Assembly (NCBI GenBank): GCA_038322815.1
Contig: JBBQGG010000003.1
Location: 1 to 64,000, forward strand
From: PALSA-1296 sp038322815
Lineage (GTDB): Bacteria > Bacteroidota > Ignavibacteria > Palsa-1295
DNA length: 64,000 nucleotides
Direction of reading: 5' to 3'
Each line of letters opens with the position of its first letter. Positions within the stretch are counted from its first letter, which is position 1. The notes beneath the pieces are model-generated. The model worked only from the letters and a program-made list of their open reading frames with translations. It was not told where the DNA came from and did no database searches. A program made the position numbers and the translations under genes. Shown here in pieces: positions 54,801 to 61,932 of this stretch.

Positions 54801-56387
54801 AGCAAGGCTGGAATCCGGTTTTACAGATGCCAGGCCCGATTGCGGAGAAAGTAATCTGAATCCTGATCCTCCGAGCAAAGACAGTGCAGGATTCATAGAA
54901 AGAACGGAAGTGCCGGTGTTCTTTAAGAATATCGTCGTATCGATAGTGATGCTCGATGGCGGTAAATGTATTGTTGAAAACTGTATGATGTTCGGGATAG
55001 TGAATTGTGTAATAATTCGATTGCCTTGGAATACGATCTTAGTACTAAACGAGCATTCTTTAGTGTTCGCGATCAGTGTCGTATTTATCGGACCCGGAGT
55101 TCCGGGAAGCACAGTAAATATAATCGGAATACTTTTTCCGGAATCAATCGTAAACGGTGCAATGGGACTTATGATTTTTATACCTGAAGTTACGGAAAAT
55201 TGTAGTGAATTTATTATTACGGCTTTTGTGCCTATATTATATAAAGTTGTTTGTCCGGGCAGATTAAGCGGCAGATCACAAGGCAGGAGATTACCGAGTT
55301 TGAAGATGCTATCCTGAAATGCAACAGAGACCTTCTGAACACGCAGTTCAACAGGTATACGAAGGATTCCTCCGCAAACAGTAGTGCTTGGGACAAGCAA
55401 TACATCTCGATAGAAGCCCGGTTTTATAGGTGAGGCATGAATATTAATGATGCCGATATGCGTTGAGTCTGGCGGCAGGGGGAAACCTGTAGTTGTTGCG
55501 CTAAAGATCGTACCACTTGCAAAAGATACAGGATCTATAACCACTTGTTCGGAGCCCCGATTAAAAATATGAATGTTGGTATCAGCTGATGTTGAGCAGA
55601 CAAGATCGGGAAAGATTATTTTTAATTCTTTCGAAGCGAGCATGTAGCTTGCCGTTGTTCCGGTAACCGGAGATGTTGAAATTGTAAGAACTGCAGAGGA
55701 AACTAGATTGCCTTCGCTGCCTCCTCCGGAAAAATCATGAATAGTATGCACCGTCGTATCATCATCGAAGCTGTAGTATGCTTTTAAGCCTGATTCTTTT
55801 CCGGTAAGTACCGTTTTCCATGAGCTAAGAATTTCAGCAGATGTTCTGGCGCTGCTCCAGAAACGTAATTCATCGATGTTTCCTATAAAGGTTACGCCAC
55901 TGAGATTGCTATGACCGATAAGCACGGAATCTGCAGAAACAATAAGCTTTGCAGCTTTTGTTTTTTGTGATATTTTCAGGGAGCCGTTCACATAAATACG
56001 TATGCTGTCATTTGGAGTGAACGAAACGGCAAAGTGATTCCAACTTTGGATGTTGGTAATATTCGAAGTGGTAATATTCACAATTCCATTATTGAGACGC
56101 AGTGAGACAGCAATCGAATCACCGGAGGAAAATCCGATGCTGAACGCACCTGTATCGCCCTTATTGACTTGCTCGACTATACCGGAATGCGCAGAGAATG
56201 AAGATGATTGCGCCCAAAATTCTATTGTGAAAGCTCCGGGAAGCGAAATACTTTTCGGATTCTGTATTACAGCATAAGAAGAAGTATTGGGAATAGAGAG
56301 CATATTCTTCCCGCAATCCTGTGCGAAGACTTCACTTGTCAAAACAAGGGGGGAAAGCAGAAGAAAATATGTCAAGAATCTTTTCAT
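51822..56387 (-). CDS. Giant secreted protein with LamG, ASH-like and T9SS sorting domains
   Basis: This 1521-residue protein starts with a signal peptide ending EVFAQ. Residues about 30-230 form a LamG/concanavalin-like domain (FTIEFWAQSSSF, GNIDELRFWSSART). From about 255 to 1250 there are many repeats of about 100 residues with FxxGxxG-type strands (LDFGNGCDFTPGLKKLTITNQTGKEITV; IRFMPKQLGTLEQGRI-like), matching ASPM-SPD2-Hydin choice-of-anchor modules. A cohesin-like module (VSYSIPDRQAKVGELIEVPISISGTD) precedes the sorting domain (ITPNPASSTAHIDYEI, FDPLGRHIRTI, GEYIYVLKS). Its start is adjacent to the stop of the OmpA-family gene, so they form an operon. Confidence 0.88.
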   Translation of the reverse strand: MKRFLTYFLLLSPLVLTSEVFAQDCGKNMLSIPNTSSYAVIQNPKSISLPGAFTIEFWAQSSSFSAHSGIVEQVNKGDTGAFSIGFSSGDSIAVSLRLNNGIVNITTSNITNIQSWNHFAVSFTPNDSIRIYVNGSLKISQKTKAAKLIVSADSVLIGHSNLSGVTFIGNIDELRFWSSARTSAEILSSWKTVLTGKESGLKAYYSFDDDTTVHTIHDFSGGGSEGNLVSSAVLTISTSPVTGTTASYMLASKELKIIFPDLVCSTSADTNIHIFNRGSEQVVIDPVSFASGTIFSATTTGFPLPPDSTHIGIINIHASPIKPGFYRDVLLVPSTTVCGGILRIPVELRVQKVSVAFQDSIFKLGNLLPCDLPLNLPGQTTLYNIGTKAVIINSLQFSVTSGIKIISPIAPFTIDSGKSIPIIFTVLPGTPGPINTTLIANTKECSFSTKIVFQGNRIITQFTIPNIIQFSTIHLPPSSITIDTTIFLKNTGTSVLSMNPALSLLGGSGFRLLSPQSGLASVKPDSSLAIKIQFKTSDCGTFETALHFQDQINCSIDTLIPISITVLGPDVSGGSSTFDLGASCGTHDTTITLVNKSGREVILGKPVFAKDNIFSLINAVFPRSLFPNDSVSLTIHFAPSEPGSYIVHARFPLSPCGEADLTLQGLLGIGQIALSDSSLDFGNGCDFTPGLKKLTITNQTGKEITVTESKIEGSQNFSIIDPSLPFKMTSNQSQEISVRFMPKQLGTLEQGRINLYDSGCFVTRFAVHGVRERANIPPILSEFGTICPGKASTISAILQNFGYGDDTVISNHFIGAASFNVSNIIGDVIKHGSVLPISITFSPKDTGQVLGLLEILLAPCGDTVRIALHGIGGPAAVLSISDSILDFKTIKLGTTDSLCTILTNPSCNRLLVSTDSLHSTHSVFSLSQNSRSNLPDSIIIAAPVTLCFVFSPDSIGSFEATDTIRIGGQKKIVTLRGTAGISDLSFNPRIFDFGYILKGSSDTLRLAIHNKGTYPASPVIINTIAPDFIILPPAQTIGGLAFDTDKVIFSPSILGLQTSIIVFSWDNHIDTIFLRGKGIQPGLQISSSLLDFSKVRTAHDSVITITVTNNLASDVIVIDSVSITGKFTVLPNTKATVNLGEKLFYSITYFPDAEIVDTGTLTFHTENSINTALPLHGEGVEAHLVVSTTGINFGNVGIGQTQKYHLKISDTGSYPLSITGLNHSVPNYSTTPSGAFTIPPKSSIEEIVVSFMPLRAITYTDTLRIDADAPEKVTLISLQGKGVFAPLGIPQVSYSIPDRQAKVGELIEVPISISGTDLALFNLDSFRVEIAYDPHIVFFHDTITTLGTLSSGFKMKFERLAHDSVIRITGAGNSIIPFASRLFILHAEGLLGPVDSTRIFVSSSDPQNTENIFSSSGLFLVTDCGNYRGGIASKGNYSVSNITPNPASSTAHIDYEIGLTGRVHLNIFDPLGRHIRTIIDDNQTKGKHTARFSTDGIPSGEYIYVLKSLEYENRGTMIILN

Positions 56388-58499
56388 TTATTTCAAGTCC
56401 CTTTCGATCGTGATGCGAACGGTACGGGAAAGAAATCTGCCTTCTGCATTTGAATTATCGAAAAGAATATCTTTTGCGCCGCGGGCTTCAAGATTAAATG
56501 TCGGAGCGAGTCGACCGAGTTTATGCAAACGTGACGAAAGCAAAAGAGATGCACGGCTTGCACGGTCATACGATAGATGTTCATTGTAGTTCGGATCGCC
56601 CGTGATATCCGTATGACCGATCAATGAAACCCGCGAATCCGGCGTAATCGAACTTGCAATGCGTTCGAAAATTTCATCGGAGATATTGCTTAATTCCGCA
56701 GAAGAACTATAATCGAAAAGCAAAAGGTGAAATCTCTCTAAACTTTTATCAGCAGTCGTATCGCTTGCATACCGCGATCTGTTCTGTACTTCTTTTTTGA
56801 TCTTGATATTTCCTGCAACCGATGCCGTTGCACCGGAAGAATCTTCGACATCCATCTGCCACGTTACTGAGTCATTACTGCCGACAACATTTCCTTCGGC
56901 AATATCCCATAGCAATTCGCCGCCGGGATTAGTGGAAAGTCCGTCGATCGTCTTTATAATCTTTCCGCCTTGTTTGATCGTGATGATCTGACTTTTAAGC
57001 CCGTTGAAATTCGAAACGATATTTGATTTGAATACAATATTCGGTGGTGTTGCAGTGCGCTCCAAGCGATGCGTTTCGATCGGCTCAATAAGCGAGGGAG
57101 TGTTCGTTGTAATTTCGATTCGACGGTTTTCAGCTTGACCTGTTACAGCATTTTCATCGGATGCTTGTTCGGGAAGCGAACGGGATCTGATCCGAATTCT
57201 CGATGGTGCAATAGCCCAAACATCCTGCAAATATTTTGCAGTATGCTCAGCGCGCAGAAGAGATATTTCCGATGCAGCTACAGAATCACCACTTGAATGC
57301 AGACTTCTCGTTCCGGTTATCGTTATTCTCGATGCTGGCTTTTGCTGCATACGCTTGCCAAGAATATTAAGTACTTCATAATGGATGCCAAGTGCGTCGA
57401 GTTTATATAATGACGCCGGGTCGAATGATTTTGTTTGGCGCATATCCGAAAATGAATGATAGCGTTTCGGAATATCGGATGAGCCATCATCAAAGAAAAC
57501 ATAATTCAATGTTGGAGCCACATCCGTAACGCGGACGTTTTGGATTGCGATGATCGGCTCCTGGACTTCGTCGCCTGATTCTGTCTTTCCTACTGCCTTT
57601 ACTGAAACTCGTAATACACTTTTCATAGGAGCAGGTTCTTCTTTTCTCGTTTCGGCAACAGGCGGTGGAGGTTCAATATGTTGAGGCGGAAGATATTCAA
57701 CCGGTGCAGAAATAGGTAGTGCATACATCAAAGAAATTACTCCGCCGATAGACCATGCGCGGTAATTCGATCCATTACCTAAAACAATAGGTGAAAGAGG
57801 TAAACTTCCACGGACTTCGGGACTAAGAGTTAGGTTTGGTCGGATTGCTATATCATAGCCTGCTCCAAACTCCAATGTTGCAGCCAAAGTGTTTGCATCA
57901 AGTGCTCCACTGGATACGGTGCGAGTCGAGAGAGAATTCTCTGTATAGACATATTTTGAGGGAAGATTTTCAGTTTGATCATAGGTATGGTGAACCAATA
58001 TTGCAAACCCTGCACCTGCTTCCAGATGCAGCCTTGAAAAAGGCCTCCAGGCAAGAAGCGCCTCAAGAGAAATAGTTTTTAGATTAGCCGAATAGTTACG
58101 TGTCCGAAAAACCTGAACAGTATCATTTGAAAGATCGTAGGAATGCTCGATATTAAAAGGACTCGTAACGAAGGAAGATGAAAGATCATGGTAACCGATC
58201 TGCGGCATCAAAGAAAAATTTTCAAAGGGCAATGGAATTTCCATTCTGCCAAAGAACGATGCACCGGGCGCGGTGCCATCTTTAAAAACTCCGCAAAGAA
58301 CATCTCCTGTATATGCTTCAATAAAGGTACGGGTTATATTTGAGCCGAATCCTCCACCGATCCCAATTTGAATGGGACGCTCATCGGTTTGAGCTTTTAG
58401 TACGAAAGGGAAAAGAAATACTATAAAAAGCCCTGTCCGAACCAGATTGGTTATCTTCGGAGATCCAATTACCTTGAGGACTTCATGTCCTTGTTTCAT
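56388..58499 (-). CDS. OmpA-family protein with beta-barrel-like N-terminus and two OmpA domains
   Basis: With the ATG at 58499 the protein has 703 residues. A signal peptide (LVRTGLFIVFLFPFVLKAQ) precedes a beta-barrel-like region (to about 260), a Pro/Glu-rich linker, and two OmpA-like regions: one at about 375-470 (ITITGTRSLHSSGDSVAASEISLLRAEHTAKYL, ENRRIEI) and one at about 590-703 (LFDYSSSAELSNIS, LIGHTDITGDPNYNEHLSYDRASRAS, SRTVRITIER) with the Asp/Arg pair that binds diaminopimelate. An IS1595 element sits two bases upstream of the ATG; before insertion an ATG at 61041 was in frame. The giant T9SS protein is its operon partner. Confidence 0.85.
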   Translation of the reverse strand: MKQGHEVLKVIGSPKITNLVRTGLFIVFLFPFVLKAQTDERPIQIGIGGGFGSNITRTFIEAYTGDVLCGVFKDGTAPGASFFGRMEIPLPFENFSLMPQIGYHDLSSSFVTSPFNIEHSYDLSNDTVQVFRTRNYSANLKTISLEALLAWRPFSRLHLEAGAGFAILVHHTYDQTENLPSKYVYTENSLSTRTVSSGALDANTLAATLEFGAGYDIAIRPNLTLSPEVRGSLPLSPIVLGNGSNYRAWSIGGVISLMYALPISAPVEYLPPQHIEPPPPVAETRKEEPAPMKSVLRVSVKAVGKTESGDEVQEPIIAIQNVRVTDVAPTLNYVFFDDGSSDIPKRYHSFSDMRQTKSFDPASLYKLDALGIHYEVLNILGKRMQQKPASRITITGTRSLHSSGDSVAASEISLLRAEHTAKYLQDVWAIAPSRIRIRSRSLPEQASDENAVTGQAENRRIEITTNTPSLIEPIETHRLERTATPPNIVFKSNIVSNFNGLKSQIITIKQGGKIIKTIDGLSTNPGGELLWDIAEGNVVGSNDSVTWQMDVEDSSGATASVAGNIKIKKEVQNRSRYASDTTADKSLERFHLLLFDYSSSAELSNISDEIFERIASSITPDSRVSLIGHTDITGDPNYNEHLSYDRASRASLLLSSRLHKLGRLAPTFNLEARGAKDILFDNSNAEGRFLSRTVRITIERDLK

Positions 58500-58501
58500 G
58501 A

Positions 58502-58509
58502 AAAATTTT
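58502..58509. repeat. Left 8-bp target-site duplication
   Basis: AAAATTTT directly outside the left terminal repeat, identical to 61023-61030. Eight base pairs is the duplication length known for IS1595-family elements. Confidence 0.8.
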
Positions 58510-58532
58510 GGGACGTATATACTTAATCCCAC
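58510..58532 (+). repeat. Left terminal inverted repeat of the IS1595 element
   Basis: GGGACGTATATACTTAATCCCAC; matches the right end over 20 of 23 bases, with the block TATATACTTAAT identical. Confidence 0.85.
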
Positions 58533-59236
58533 TAACTTAACCTCATTTTCTTGCTATAAAGACGGCATACATCTTCCGGTGCAACCCTGAATTTCGTGCC
58601 ATGATTACGTAAACCAACGCTTCCCGGCTTCATTTCACGTGCATCAAAATCTATAGCGATAGTACCCTTTACAATGCTTTCAATGAAGCCCATTAGGTAT
58701 AAATCTTCAAAGCAATCAACTCTTTTGAATGTCACTTTTTGGAGCTTCCTAACGCCCTTTACAAGCATTAAGCGACGAAGTTTAGCACCCGCCGAACCGA
58801 GAATGTCATCGTAAGTCCATGACGGAACCACACCGTTACCACCAATACGGCGAACAATAATCTTTTCGGAGTCTGCCTTAACCTCAAACCGATCTGTTTT
58901 ACCTTTGATAGTATGCCGGAAACTCAATCTTCCTAACTTATCCTTCCACCCCCACTTACTTACCATGAATCGGACGGCTTTTTCAGGGGAAGGCTCTTTG
59001 TGGAACAAGGTAATAAGGCTTGTTTGAGCGGTAAACCACTTCACTTCCCAACCGATACTATCCGGTATATCCATGTTGCCAGACCTAAGACCAATCAAAT
59101 CTTCTAAAAAATCGCCGGGTGCGCCATGCCCGTTGTACTCGGCGGACATTGTATATTCTCCGTGTTCTATTACAGCTAAAATGCGATCAAATAATTCTTT
59201 TTTATTTTTTGGCGGGCTTATCTTTTGAAGTTTCAT
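58532..59236 (-). CDS. Type II restriction endonuclease, MvaI/BcnI family
   Basis: This 234-residue protein matches MvaI/BcnI endonucleases, MutH-like monomeric enzymes cutting CCNGG-type sites. GHGAPGDFLEDLIGL (37-50) supplies E45; D59-x4-E64-x-K66 in IPDSIGWEVKWF is the PD-(D/E)xK site, and the E45/D59/E64/K66 spacing equals that which I recall for MvaI (E36/D50/E55/K57). LITLFHKEPSPEKAVRFMVSKWGWKDKLGRLSFR is the following conserved region. Its ATG overlaps the methyltransferase stop (59233-59236). The recognition sequence is inferred only from the family. Confidence 0.85.
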   Translation of the reverse strand: MKLQKISPPKNKKELFDRILAVIEHGEYTMSAEYNGHGAPGDFLEDLIGLRSGNMDIPDSIGWEVKWFTAQTSLITLFHKEPSPEKAVRFMVSKWGWKDKLGRLSFRHTIKGKTDRFEVKADSEKIIVRRIGGNGVVPSWTYDDILGSAGAKLRRLMLVKGVRKLQKVTFKRVDCFEDLYLMGFIESIVKGTIAIDFDAREMKPGSVGLRNHGTKFRVAPEDVCRLYSKKMRLS

Positions 59237-60039
59237 TTCTTCATTTGCTTCTTGGCAATTTGTATGCGTTCACGCGCAAGTTTGCAGTATTCATTTGAGA
59301 TGTCAATTCCAACCCATTGCCTACCGCTTGCTTCCGCCGCTATTGCAGTTGAACCCGAACCGATGAAAGGATCGAGAACAATTTTTGCCGTTGTGGATTC
59401 GATACAATTTTGAGCCAACTCAACCGGAAAAGGCGCAGGATGAATGTTGTTTCTCTCTTGTGGAATCTCCCAAACATCCCCTCTCGCATTTGCTTTCGGA
59501 GCGAGTTTGAAATCCGGTTTAGAGATGAGGTAAATAACCTCATACGTTGGCAAAAAGTACCCGGCATTAAAGTTAATTCCGCCGTTTCTTTTCCAAATAA
59601 TTATTTGACGAACGGGGAAGCCATCAACGATGTCCGAACGTTCTTGCAATAGTCCGCCCTGCACTCTCCATTTGTGATTATAGAAAATCGCACCGTCGTT
59701 TTTCAGAACTCTCATCATGGCAGTAAGACAGTTGCGTTGCCATGCCACATATAGTTCGTGCGGCATGTCGTCCGTGCTTCCATGATAACCTTTTATGAGT
59801 TCGGCATTCTCCCATTTTCCACCGGAGCCGTTCTTCATTCCATTTCCGGTACTGTTGCGAAGATTGTAAGGCGGTGAGGTTACTATTAGATCAATGGATT
59901 CAACGGGCATAGTATTCATAAGCTCTATGCAATCGCCACAATGAACTTTATTAATCCACTGAATCATTGAACGATAATTCAATGCCGCCGACAATAAGTT
60001 ATCGGGTGAAGTTGGGATGTATAGGGATGTTTCGTTCAT
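59233..60039 (-). CDS. DNA (cytosine-N4-type) methyltransferase of the restriction-modification pair
   Basis: The 268-residue protein has motif IV TSPPY (54-58) before the SAM motif DPFIGSGST (223-231), the circular order of beta-class enzymes; TSPPY favours N4-cytosine over N6-adenine. M.MvaI and M.BcnI, partners of endonucleases of this family, are also N4-cytosine enzymes, so the pair is coherent. The ATG at 60039 overlaps the transposase stop; MIQWINKVHCGDC (from residue 25) could be a second start. The enzyme would protect host DNA from the endonuclease encoded next. Confidence 0.87.
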   Translation of the reverse strand: MNETSLYIPTSPDNLLSAALNYRSMIQWINKVHCGDCIELMNTMPVESIDLIVTSPPYNLRNSTGNGMKNGSGGKWENAELIKGYHGSTDDMPHELYVAWQRNCLTAMMRVLKNDGAIFYNHKWRVQGGLLQERSDIVDGFPVRQIIIWKRNGGINFNAGYFLPTYEVIYLISKPDFKLAPKANARGDVWEIPQERNNIHPAPFPVELAQNCIESTTAKIVLDPFIGSGSTAIAAEASGRQWVGIDISNEYCKLARERIQIAKKQMKK

Positions 60040-60962
60040 GGTTTGATTAAGTCTGCATAAGTGAGACGTAACCCTGATGCAGATTCCAACATAGAATCTA
60101 ATCTTTGAGTTTGGGGAAGTTGTCCCATGTTCCAACGCATAGAGAATTCAGCAACGTAACGGTTAATATGCTTCGCTGAAAAATAATGGAATACTCCGAA
60201 GTAACCGCGCTTTAGTAAAGCCCAATAGGATTCAATTCCGTTGGTATGGCAGTCCCCGCGCACGTACTCGCCGTTCGTGTGATTTACTGATTCATGCGAA
60301 TAGGATTTGATTCCTCTGTACGCTCTTGCATTATCGGTATAGACTGTTGAACCCAAAGAAATGTTTTCCTGAATGAAAGTGTGCAACGCTTCTTTTGTAG
60401 GACTATCAATGGCAACTGCCTTTACTCTTCCGGTGCGCGACTTCGCACCGATGACAGCTTGCTTGCCAACGATACCACTTCCGGCATTCAATTTTTTATC
60501 CGCGTGTTTGTTTTTCTCTTTGCCACCAAAATAACTTTCGTCCACTTCGGATGTTCCGGCCAGTGTTCCACCGAAGTTGTTCATGGATTCAGCGACTAAG
60601 CGAATGCGCCCCAAGAGGAACCATGCTGTTTTTTGAGTCACGCCGATTTCTCTTGCGAGTTGGCAACTGTTAATGCCTTTTCTGTTTGAGGTCATTAACC
60701 AAAAAGCGGCGAACCATTTTTGCAATGGCAAGCGGCTTTCCTCAAAAATTGTGCCTTTACGAACCGAGAATGATTTCAGGCAATCAGAACACTTATATTT
60801 TGAATCCCTTGTGAGTCTGTGGAATTTACCCATACAGCCGCAAACAGGGCATACCATACCCGCCGACCAACGCTGTTTTTCGAGGTGTAAAACACACGCT
60901 TTTTCGTCTGGAAAGGCTTTCAACAGGTCTAAAAGGCTCTTGTAATCGTTTAATTTCAACAT
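60036..60962 (-). CDS. IS1595-family transposase
   Basis: The 308-residue product has an N-terminal zinc ribbon (C38-x2-C41, C58-x2-C61), a helix-turn-helix region (CQLAREIGVTQKTAWFLLGRIR, 100-121) and the ISXO2-like DDE domain: D141 in SEVDESYFGGK, D210 in VYTDNARAY and E244 in HTNGIESYWALLKRGYFGVFHY. This layout is typical of IS1595/IS1016-type elements. All catalytic residues are present, so the element may still be active. Its TGA overlaps the methyltransferase ATG by four bases. Confidence 0.93.
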   Translation of the reverse strand: MLKLNDYKSLLDLLKAFPDEKACVLHLEKQRWSAGMVCPVCGCMGKFHRLTRDSKYKCSDCLKSFSVRKGTIFEESRLPLQKWFAAFWLMTSNRKGINSCQLAREIGVTQKTAWFLLGRIRLVAESMNNFGGTLAGTSEVDESYFGGKEKNKHADKKLNAGSGIVGKQAVIGAKSRTGRVKAVAIDSPTKEALHTFIQENISLGSTVYTDNARAYRGIKSYSHESVNHTNGEYVRGDCHTNGIESYWALLKRGYFGVFHYFSAKHINRYVAEFSMRWNMGQLPQTQRLDSMLESASGLRLTYADLIKP

Positions 60963-60999
60963 TTTAATACTTTATGCTACTGAATTCCACTATACAACG

Positions 61000-61022
61000 G
61001 TGGCATTAAGTATATAGTTCCC
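61000..61022 (-). repeat. Right terminal inverted repeat of the IS1595 element
   Basis: Reading inward on the minus strand: GGGAACTATATACTTAATGCCAC. It lies 38 bases upstream of the transposase start, so the transposase promoter must lie in or near this end. Confidence 0.85.
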
Positions 61023-61030
61023 AAAATTTT
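61023..61030. repeat. Right 8-bp target-site duplication
   Basis: AAAATTTT, identical to 58502-58509. Because it is palindromic, the terminal repeats look longer than they are. Confidence 0.8.
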
Positions 61031-61159
61031 TCGTGTATCATTTCAGGCCAACTATCCGGCAATATCCCCTTATAAAAAGGCTGGGAGAGGTAAGAAAGTT
61101 CGCAGGATTATTTCTTTCGGGAATTGGGTAGCCTATGTGGTTTCTTTACCCTGAACTTT

Positions 61160-61183
61160 GCAGGTTAAAGCCTGCGGCTACCG
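61160..61183. repeat. Partial REP-like palindrome (AGGCTTTAACCTGC)
   Basis: On the minus strand CGGTAGCCGCAGGCTTTAACCTGC shares its first 18 bases with the palindrome at 17771-17800, with the second arm cut short. Confidence 0.6.
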
Positions 61184-61190
61184 TGAAGAG

Positions 61191-61234
61191 ATAAAAGAAA
61201 AAGGGGACACGTATACATCCCTTTTTTCTTTTTA
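61191..61234 (-). terminator. Terminator after the anti-sigma-like gene
   Basis: AAAGAAAAAGGGG (61194-61206) and CCCTTTTTTCTTT (61219-61231) pair around an AT-rich loop; on the minus strand it ends in a T run. It closes the sigma/anti-sigma transcript before the OmpA-family gene. Confidence 0.65.
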
Positions 61235-61250
61235 TCCTTGGGAGGTATAT

Positions 61251-61907
61251 TTACTTTTTCTGAGCATCTTCAGGTTTTTGAATGCTATTATCTACACCAA
61301 CCTTGCCCGGTTTATTATTATTTATGACCGGAGTGCTTGGTAGTTGATGGTTTCTATCAGTATTTTGAGCATTATGTGAGACCGAAGCTCTCGTAGTGTG
61401 TTTCGGCTGGTCTTTTGTTGGCTCAACCGTGACAGGAGCGGATATAATTTTTTCCGGAACAGGTACAACAGGAGAAGAAATGACGGGCGATGAAGTTCTG
61501 CTCGCATCATGTGACGGATTTACATTCGATGGCATTAAGAAAGCGGTACTCAATATTCCTGCTAATAATCCTGCAGTGATAGAGATCGCAGGACGCCTGA
61601 ACGCCGAGCCGATATTTTGCAATAAAGATGTAGGGACTATAGAGGCTTCAACTTCCTGTTCCTTCAGCGATGAAGGGACTAAAGCTCCGCCCAAGCCAAG
61701 CGCTGTAAGCGTTTTAGACCTTGCGAACATGGGACTTCCCGATGCATCTTTATCCTCGCGGACAGCTTTCAGGAGTTCAAGTTGCGAACGGAATGCCAGG
61801 CGCATATCGTCGCGGGCCGCGACATTGATCAGGAAATTCTGTTCCTGAGCACTGCTCATTTGGCGTTCGAAATATTGCTGTAATTGTTCTTCGTCTTTAA
61901 TATTCAT
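61251..61907 (-). CDS. Anti-sigma factor-like single-pass membrane protein
   Basis: This 218-residue protein has a helical N-terminal cytoplasmic domain (1-60: LQQYFERQMSSAQEQNFLINVAARDDMRLAFRSQLELLKAV), a membrane segment (about 107-126) and a Pro/Ser/Thr/Asn-rich periplasmic tail. No zinc-binding HxxxCxxC is seen. It starts 26 bases after the sigma gene, the usual place of a cognate anti-sigma factor; the role is inferred from that and the topology. Confidence 0.65.
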   Translation of the reverse strand: MNIKDEEQLQQYFERQMSSAQEQNFLINVAARDDMRLAFRSQLELLKAVREDKDASGSPMFARSKTLTALGLGGALVPSSLKEQEVEASIVPTSLLQNIGSAFRRPAISITAGLLAGILSTAFLMPSNVNPSHDASRTSSPVISSPVVPVPEKIISAPVTVEPTKDQPKHTTRASVSHNAQNTDRNHQLPSTPVINNNKPGKVGVDNSIQKPEDAQKK

Positions 61908-61932
61908 TGGGGTAACGTACTATGTAATGCTA

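Larger units (their letters stand above)
58510..61022 (-). mobile_element. IS1595-family element carrying a type II restriction-modification system
   Basis: The 2513-bp unit is bounded by 23-bp inverted repeats (20/23 identical) starting GGGA and by 8-bp direct repeats AAAATTTT. It contains only three genes, all on the minus strand: transposase (60036-60962), m4C-type methyltransferase (59233-60039) and MvaI/BcnI-type endonuclease (58532-59236), each pair sharing a 4-bp ATGA overlap. The endonuclease stop touches the left repeat, so cargo and element ends are tightly packed. Members of the IS1595 family with passenger genes are known; whether this cargo has been reported I cannot say. Confidence 0.85.

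Noticed and set aside
58500..58513. Terminal inverted repeat of the IS starting at GAAAAATTTTGGGA instead of GGGA
   Set aside because: AAAATTTT is palindromic, so a direct 8-bp target duplication automatically looks like an extension of the inverted repeat. Eight bases is the expected duplication size, and only two further bases match by chance.
58499..58532. GTG at 58532 as the native start of the OmpA-family gene
   Set aside because: That GTG and the next residues are encoded by the IS terminal repeat and target duplication, so it cannot be ancestral; it might still be used now.
60036..60135. Methyltransferase starting at 60135 (300 residues)
   Set aside because: The extra N-terminal residues lie inside the transposase gene in another frame and do not resemble any methyltransferase; the ATG at 60039 overlaps the transposase stop in the same style as the next gene pair.
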